DNA of 8,476 nucleotides from an uncultured Erysipelotrichaceae bacterium (GTDB lineage: Bacteria; Bacillota_I; Bacilli_A; RF39; UBA660): assembly GCA_902766135.1 (NCBI GenBank), contig CACXCK010000013.1, positions 1 to 8,476 on the forward strand. The letters are read 5' to 3'. Both the position numbers and the translations under genes were made by a program. Below the pieces are notes generated by a model. The model searched no databases. It saw only the letters and a program-made list of their open reading frames with translations, and had not been told where the DNA came from. Positions 5,722 through 8,476 of this stretch are shown piece by piece (position 1 is the first letter of the stretch; every line of letters begins with the position of its first letter).

Positions 5722-6216
5722 ATGAAAACAAATTTAAATTATGAAACGGAAGAACAAAAAGAACTACAAAAATTATTGGTCATCATCTTGATTGTTGTCA
5801 TAGTAATTGGCTTAGTATATGGATTAAGTAAAATGCTAATGAACGGTGAAGTAGAAGAAAGAACTTTTGCTCCTGGCGTTGTAAATAGTGAAGCGATTGT
5901 CGTTGGTACTATATTGAATCGTCCAGAAACAGAATACTTTGTTATCTGCTATGACAGTAAAGGTCAAAAGATGGATGCCCTATTAAATTATGGTAACAAC
6001 TATTCTAGTACAAAATCTGGAGCTATAAAGGTATACTATTTAGACTTAAGTAACAATTTAAATAAAAACTACTACGTTCAAAATGAAAGTAATCCAAAAG
6101 CCAAAAGTGTCAAAGAAATGAAAATTAAAGATGGAACAATAATTAGAGTAAAAAGAAACGAAGTACGAGAATATATCGAAGGTCTAGATGAGATTGGTAA
6201 AAGATTAAATGCATAA
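5722..6216 (+). CDS. Membrane-anchored protein, possibly a degenerate thioredoxin-like fold
   Basis: Function unknown. The 164-residue protein has a short acidic, Glu-rich N-terminus, one strongly hydrophobic segment (about 18-38, LLVIILIVVIVIGLVYGL), then an outward domain. Its order suggests a thioredoxin-like fold: a first strand and loop at EAIVVGTILNRPETEYFVICYD (57-78), a helix region, a middle strand IKVYYLDLSNNLNK (102-115), then TIIRVKRNEVREYIEG (139-154), which resembles the last two Trx strands. The CxxC is absent, with a single Cys at 76, and the residue where cis-Pro would precede the strand is Gly138. If Trx-like, it cannot be a disulfide oxidoreductase. The ribosome site is weak. 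It has its own promoter and a terminator at its stop codon, between the lipoprotein and the S41 protease. Coding is secure; the fold is inference. Confidence 0.75.
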   Translation: MKTNLNYETEEQKELQKLLVIILIVVIVIGLVYGLSKMLMNGEVEERTFAPGVVNSEAIVVGTILNRPETEYFVICYDSKGQKMDALLNYGNNYSSTKSGAIKVYYLDLSNNLNKNYYVQNESNPKAKSVKEMKIKDGTIIRVKRNEVREYIEGLDEIGKRLNA

Positions 6217-6242
6217 GAGAGGGAAACTTCTCTTTTCATTTT
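6215..6242 (+). terminator. Intrinsic terminator with GAAA loop after the Trx-like gene
   Basis: AAGAGA (6215-6220) pairs with TCTCTT (6229-6234). The stem continues inward by a G-T wobble and a G-C pair to a GAAA tetraloop (6223-6226). T-rich sequence TTTTCATTTT follows. The interrupted T-tract makes it weaker than the other terminators. The stop codon's last two bases are in the stem. Confidence 0.6.
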
Positions 6243-6284
6243 ACCTTTTTTGTGGTAACATGTAATTAGAATAAAGGTGACGAT

Positions 6285-7445
6285 ATGAGAAAGAACGTTA
6301 AAGGCTTTGAAATAAAACATGTTATTTTAATTATCATAGTCACTGCCATCATTACTAGTATAACTACGGGAGTAATACTTATTAATCGTAATAGACTATT
6401 ATTTGGAAGTTCTGGACTCTTAAATGATAGTGGTATAAATGAATTTGTGAAGGTCTACAATAGCCTCGAAAACAACTACTATGGGGACTTCAATAAGAAT
6501 GAAATAATAGATGCAGCCATAAAAGGTATGTTAGACTACTTAGGAGAAGATTATTCGACATATTTAAACCAAGAAGAAACAGATAACCTTGCAGAGGAAT
6601 TACGAGGCCAATATAAAGGAATAGGAATATCAATAACTGAGGGTAATAAAATAGTTAAAGTCTTTGATAATACTCCTGCCAAAAGAGTAGGCATTGAAGA
6701 AAATGATTTAATAACAAATGTAAACGGCACAGACACAGCAGGCCTAAGCCAAGTAGAAATAGTTAATTTAATAGATAAAACAAAAGAAAATGTAATAGAA
6801 GTTGATCGTAACGGAGAAAAACATACATACCACATAACTCCTGAAAGTATAAATTATCCACTAACTAGAACAATATTAGAAAATAATATTGGCTATATTA
6901 GAATTGAAACATTTTCAAATACTGTAGGAGAAGAGTTTAAAAAAGCCTATAGTGAGTTGGAAAATAAAAACATGACCTCGTTAATAATAGACTTACGAAG
7001 TAATTCTGGAGGACTATTAAAAGGCGCAGCAGAAATAGCAAACATCTTCCTTGAAAAAGGAAAAGTTATTTACTACCTAGAAAGTAAAGGGAAAAAAGAG
7101 GTTTTAAAAGACAATACAGATGAGGCTAAAAACATTCCTATTATTGTCCTTGTTAACGAAGGAACGGCCAGTGCCAGCGAAGTCTTAGCTGCGGCCTTAA
7201 AAGAAAGCTATGGGGCTACTTTAGTGGGTAAAACGACATATGGTAAGGGAAGAGTACAGCAAACCAAAAAATTGGAAGACGGAAGCATGGTTAAATACAC
7301 AACAGCTCTTTGGTTAACACCAAGCGAAGAATGTATAGATGAATTTGGTATCCAGCCAGACTACGACGTACAATTAGAAAAAAATGAAGAAGGTCTCTAC
7401 GAAGACACTCAACTACAAAAAGCAGAAGAACTATTGACAAGATAG
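6285..7445 (+). CDS. S41 family C-terminal processing protease with PDZ domain (CtpA/CtpB-like)
   Basis: Serine protease with a Ser-Lys active site that cleaves proteins near their C-termini outside the cytoplasmic membrane. The 386-residue protein has one N-terminal membrane segment (about 12-34), a helical pre-domain (50-100), a PDZ domain (about 105-185) with the ligand loop YKGIGISI (110-117), and the S41 core. Catalytic residues inferred from motif spacing: Ser296 in GTASASE (293-299), Lys321 in TTYGKG, exactly 25 residues later, and Gln325, matching the S-K-Q pattern of CtpB. LRSNSGG (237-243) is the conserved substrate-site loop. No clear peptidoglycan-binding domain follows the core. 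AAAGGTGA ends 4 bases before the ATG. No convincing promoter was found in the 68 bases after the preceding terminator-like hairpin (TGTAAT 6261 and TAGAAT 6267 lack a -35), so expression may rely on readthrough. Whether it is CtpA or CtpB cannot be told from sequence alone. Confidence 0.94.
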   Translation: MRKNVKGFEIKHVILIIIVTAIITSITTGVILINRNRLLFGSSGLLNDSGINEFVKVYNSLENNYYGDFNKNEIIDAAIKGMLDYLGEDYSTYLNQEETDNLAEELRGQYKGIGISITEGNKIVKVFDNTPAKRVGIEENDLITNVNGTDTAGLSQVEIVNLIDKTKENVIEVDRNGEKHTYHITPESINYPLTRTILENNIGYIRIETFSNTVGEEFKKAYSELENKNMTSLIIDLRSNSGGLLKGAAEIANIFLEKGKVIYYLESKGKKEVLKDNTDEAKNIPIIVLVNEGTASASEVLAAALKESYGATLVGKTTYGKGRVQQTKKLEDGSMVKYTTALWLTPSEECIDEFGIQPDYDVQLEKNEEGLYEDTQLQKAEELLTR

Positions 7446-7452
7446 TTTTTTT
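7425..7452 (+). terminator. Weak terminator at the end of the S41 protease gene
   Basis: AACTAT (7429-7434) pairs with ATAGTT (7442-7447) around a 7-base loop, followed by Ts to 7452. The stem is AU-rich and extends outward only by A-T and wobble pairs. The TAG stop (7443-7445) lies in the right arm. Confidence 0.4.
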
Positions 7453-7454
7453 GC

Positions 7455-7483
7455 TTTATAAATAATAGTTAGTTATGTATAAT
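7455..7483 (+). promoter_or_regulatory. Probable promoter of ntdP
   Basis: TTTATA (7455-7460), 17 bases, then a perfect TATAAT (7478-7483) preceded directly by TG. The predicted start near 7490 lies downstream of the ATG at 7475, so transcripts from it could only use the ATG at 7505. Confidence 0.55.
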
Positions 7484-7504
7484 AAAAAAAGAAAGCGAGT
7501 ATAT

Positions 7505-8047
7505 ATGGTAGAAGCAAAAATAAAAAAAGGAGATAAACTAAATATAGAATGTTACAAACACAATGGTTATTTAGACCGTACAAGTGATGAAGCAATAGTT
7601 ATTTACAATGATGAAAACATGTTAATTGTAGCGAATGATCATACCACACTTACGGAGCATGATGGAGAATCGCACACTACAAACGAACCAGCAGTACTAT
7701 TTTTCTTTAAAGATAAATGGTATAACATTATTGGCCAATTTAAGAAAAAAGGAATATTTTTTTATTGTAATATTGCTACACCATACATAATAGATGGAAA
7801 TGCCATCAAATATATAGACTACGATTTGGATCTACGTGTATTTCCAGATGGGCGTCATAAAATTTTAGACAAAAATGAATACAAGTACCACAAAAAAATA
7901 ATGAAATATGGAGATGACTTAGACAAAATCATAAATAATTCTCTAAAAGAATTAATAGAGTTAAAGAAAAATAAAGCATTTCCATTCGACAAAGAATTAT
8001 TAAAAGATTATTACCAACAATTCGAAAACATAAAAAAAAGCCCTTAA
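7505..8047 (+). CDS. ntdP: Nucleoside tri-/diphosphatase, NtdP (DUF402) family
   Basis: Cytosolic metal-dependent phosphatase of the DUF402 family; the S. aureus homologue hydrolyses nucleoside tri- and diphosphates. The 180-residue protein matches the whole family: CYKHNGYLDR (16-25), NDHTTLTEHDGES (44-56), NEPAVLFFF (60-68), KWYNIIG (71-77), YCNIATPYIIDGNAIKYIDYDLDLRVFPDG (87-116, broken only by conservative changes), and LDKNEYKYHKKIMKY (121-135). The Asp-rich IDYDLD (104-109) and YCN are the likely metal or active-site region. I chose ATG 7505 because family members begin about 6-8 residues before the KKGD-like strand and because a perfect -10 box overlaps the alternative ATG 7475. The ribosome site is AGAAAGCGAG at 7490-7499, imperfect. 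It is monocistronic, with a strong terminator at its stop, and is the last gene before the rRNA operon. Confidence 0.92.
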   Translation: MVEAKIKKGDKLNIECYKHNGYLDRTSDEAIVIYNDENMLIVANDHTTLTEHDGESHTTNEPAVLFFFKDKWYNIIGQFKKKGIFFYCNIATPYIIDGNAIKYIDYDLDLRVFPDGRHKILDKNEYKYHKKIMKYGDDLDKIINNSLKELIELKKNKAFPFDKELLKDYYQQFENIKKSP

Positions 8048-8072
8048 AAAGCAAGATTTTTTCTTGCTTTTT
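8046..8072. terminator. Strong intrinsic terminator after ntdP
   Basis: A perfect 11-base-pair stem, AAAAAGCAAGA (8046-8056) with TCTTGCTTTTT (8062-8072), around a loop of five Ts. The right arm supplies the U-tract on the plus strand, and the A-rich left arm supplies one for the minus strand. The ntdP stop codon (8045-8047) overlaps the left arm. It insulates ntdP from the rRNA operon. Confidence 0.85.
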
Positions 8073-8093
8073 GCATATAATAAAGTGTATTGC

Positions 8094-8152
8094 AAAAAAA
8101 ATAAAAAAATTTCAAAAAAACACTTGATTTTACATAATTATTGTTGTAGAAT
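8094..8152 (+). promoter_or_regulatory. rRNA operon promoter P1 with A-tract UP element
   Basis: TTGATT (8124-8129), exactly 17 bases, then TAGAAT (8147-8152) preceded directly by TG. Three A-tracts (8094-8101, 8103-8109, 8114-8120), spaced roughly one helical turn apart, lie just upstream as an UP element. The predicted start is near 8159, about 235 bases before 16S. Confidence 0.7.
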
Positions 8153-8204
8153 GTAAAACGTGCTTGTGAAAGAAAGCAAGTAGAGAGTTTATTGAAATGG
8201 TTTT

Positions 8205-8224
8205 TTCCTTTTTATAAAAAGGAA
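8205..8224. repeat. Perfect 20-bp palindrome between rRNA promoters P1 and P2
   Basis: TTCCTTTTTATAAAAAGGAA is its own reverse complement, centred between 8214 and 8215. In P1 transcripts it would fold into an 8-bp hairpin with a TATA loop. No U-tract follows on either strand, so it is not a terminator. It could be a binding site for a dimeric protein or an RNA processing hairpin. A weaker hairpin (CTTG 8163-8166 with CAAG 8177-8180, plus wobbles) lies just before it. Confidence 0.7.
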
Positions 8225-8236
8225 TGAACAAAATGT

Positions 8237-8293
8237 AAAAAAAACGAAAAACGAAAAAAAGTAGTTGACATTGAAAAGAATATTTGATAAACT
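8237..8293 (+). promoter_or_regulatory. rRNA operon promoter P2 with A-tract UP element
   Basis: Perfect TTGACA (8265-8270), 17 bases, then TAAACT (8288-8293) with an extended TGA before it. A-tracts at 8237-8244, 8247-8251 and 8254-8260 form an UP element. The predicted start is near 8300, about 93 bases before 16S. It is the stronger of the two promoters. Confidence 0.8.
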
Positions 8294-8297
8294 CATA

Positions 8298-8322
8298 TTG
8301 CACTTGAGAAAAAAAGGTGCAA
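8298..8322 (+). other. Hairpin at the start of the P2 rRNA leader
   Basis: TTGCAC (8298-8303) pairs with GTGCAA (8317-8322) around an A-rich loop. It would form almost at the 5' end of P2 transcripts and may protect or present the leader to antitermination factors. No U-tract follows, so it is not a terminator. Confidence 0.5.
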
Positions 8323-8326
8323 GAAA

Positions 8327-8341
8327 TGATCTTTGAAAACT
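8327..8341 (+). promoter_or_regulatory. boxA-like antitermination element in the rRNA leader
   Basis: TGATCTTTGAAAACT matches the TG-TCTTTGAAAACT element found before 16S in many Bacillota, where NusB-NusE (S10) loads to suppress termination. It lies about 52 bases before the 16S 5' end. The rest of the leader (8342-8392) is AT-rich, and I see no further defined element in it. Confidence 0.65.
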
Positions 8342-8392
8342 AAGTAAAAAAAGTCAATTTGAGTAGCTAGATTAAACTGAAATAAATATTTT

Positions 8393-8476
<84 letters not shown>

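Noticed and set aside
8073..8392. Small genes or a tRNA in the space before 16S
   Set aside because: No start codon with a ribosome site leads to a meaningful frame and no cloverleaf is seen; the stretch is explained by two promoters, hairpins and the rRNA leader.

Overview
This is an AT-rich window (roughly 30% GC, estimated by eye) from a low-GC Gram-positive-type bacterium, most likely a deep branch of Bacillota such as Bacilli or a Mollicutes-like gut lineage. The evidence is the rnr-smpB overlap, a cdaA-cdaR pair, an NtdP (DUF402) protein, a lipoprotein signal, Shine-Dalgarno sites matching AGAAAGGAGGTGAT, and the start of a 16S rRNA. Tryptophan is encoded by TGG and the genes stay open under the standard code. 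No gene here ends in TGA.

Layout. Bases 1-1682 hold the end of rnr (RNase R) overlapping smpB, closed by a terminator whose loop contains the smpB stop codon. A small unknown membrane protein (1770-2075) has its own promoter. Next come cdaA (c-di-AMP synthase) from a strong extended -10 promoter and the overlapping cdaR (four YbbR repeats). The usual third gene, glmM, is absent; a terminator usable in both directions separates cdaR from a convergent DUF378 membrane protein on the minus strand. Then, all on the plus strand, come a LolA/GerS-like lipoprotein, a membrane-anchored protein that may have a degenerate thioredoxin-like fold, an S41 C-terminal processing protease with a PDZ domain, and an NtdP nucleoside phosphatase. 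The last ~400 bases are the front of an rRNA operon: a strong terminator, two tandem A-tract promoters (P1 and P2) with a perfect 20-bp palindrome between them, a leader hairpin, a boxA-like element, and the first ~84 bases of 16S rRNA.

How the genes work together. rnr and smpB serve ribosome rescue and non-stop mRNA decay and look translationally coupled. cdaA and cdaR make and modulate c-di-AMP at the membrane. The lipoprotein, the Trx-like protein and the S41 protease all act outside the membrane, and each looks like its own short transcription unit.

The window is mostly conserved housekeeping sequence. I see no mobile element, CRISPR array or defence cassette. The most notable features are how tightly terminators are packed onto stop codons (most strikingly in smpB, whose C-terminal tail is short), the c-di-AMP pair without glmM and with a DGG instead of DGA motif, the unfamiliar envelope proteins, and the palindrome between the rRNA promoters.
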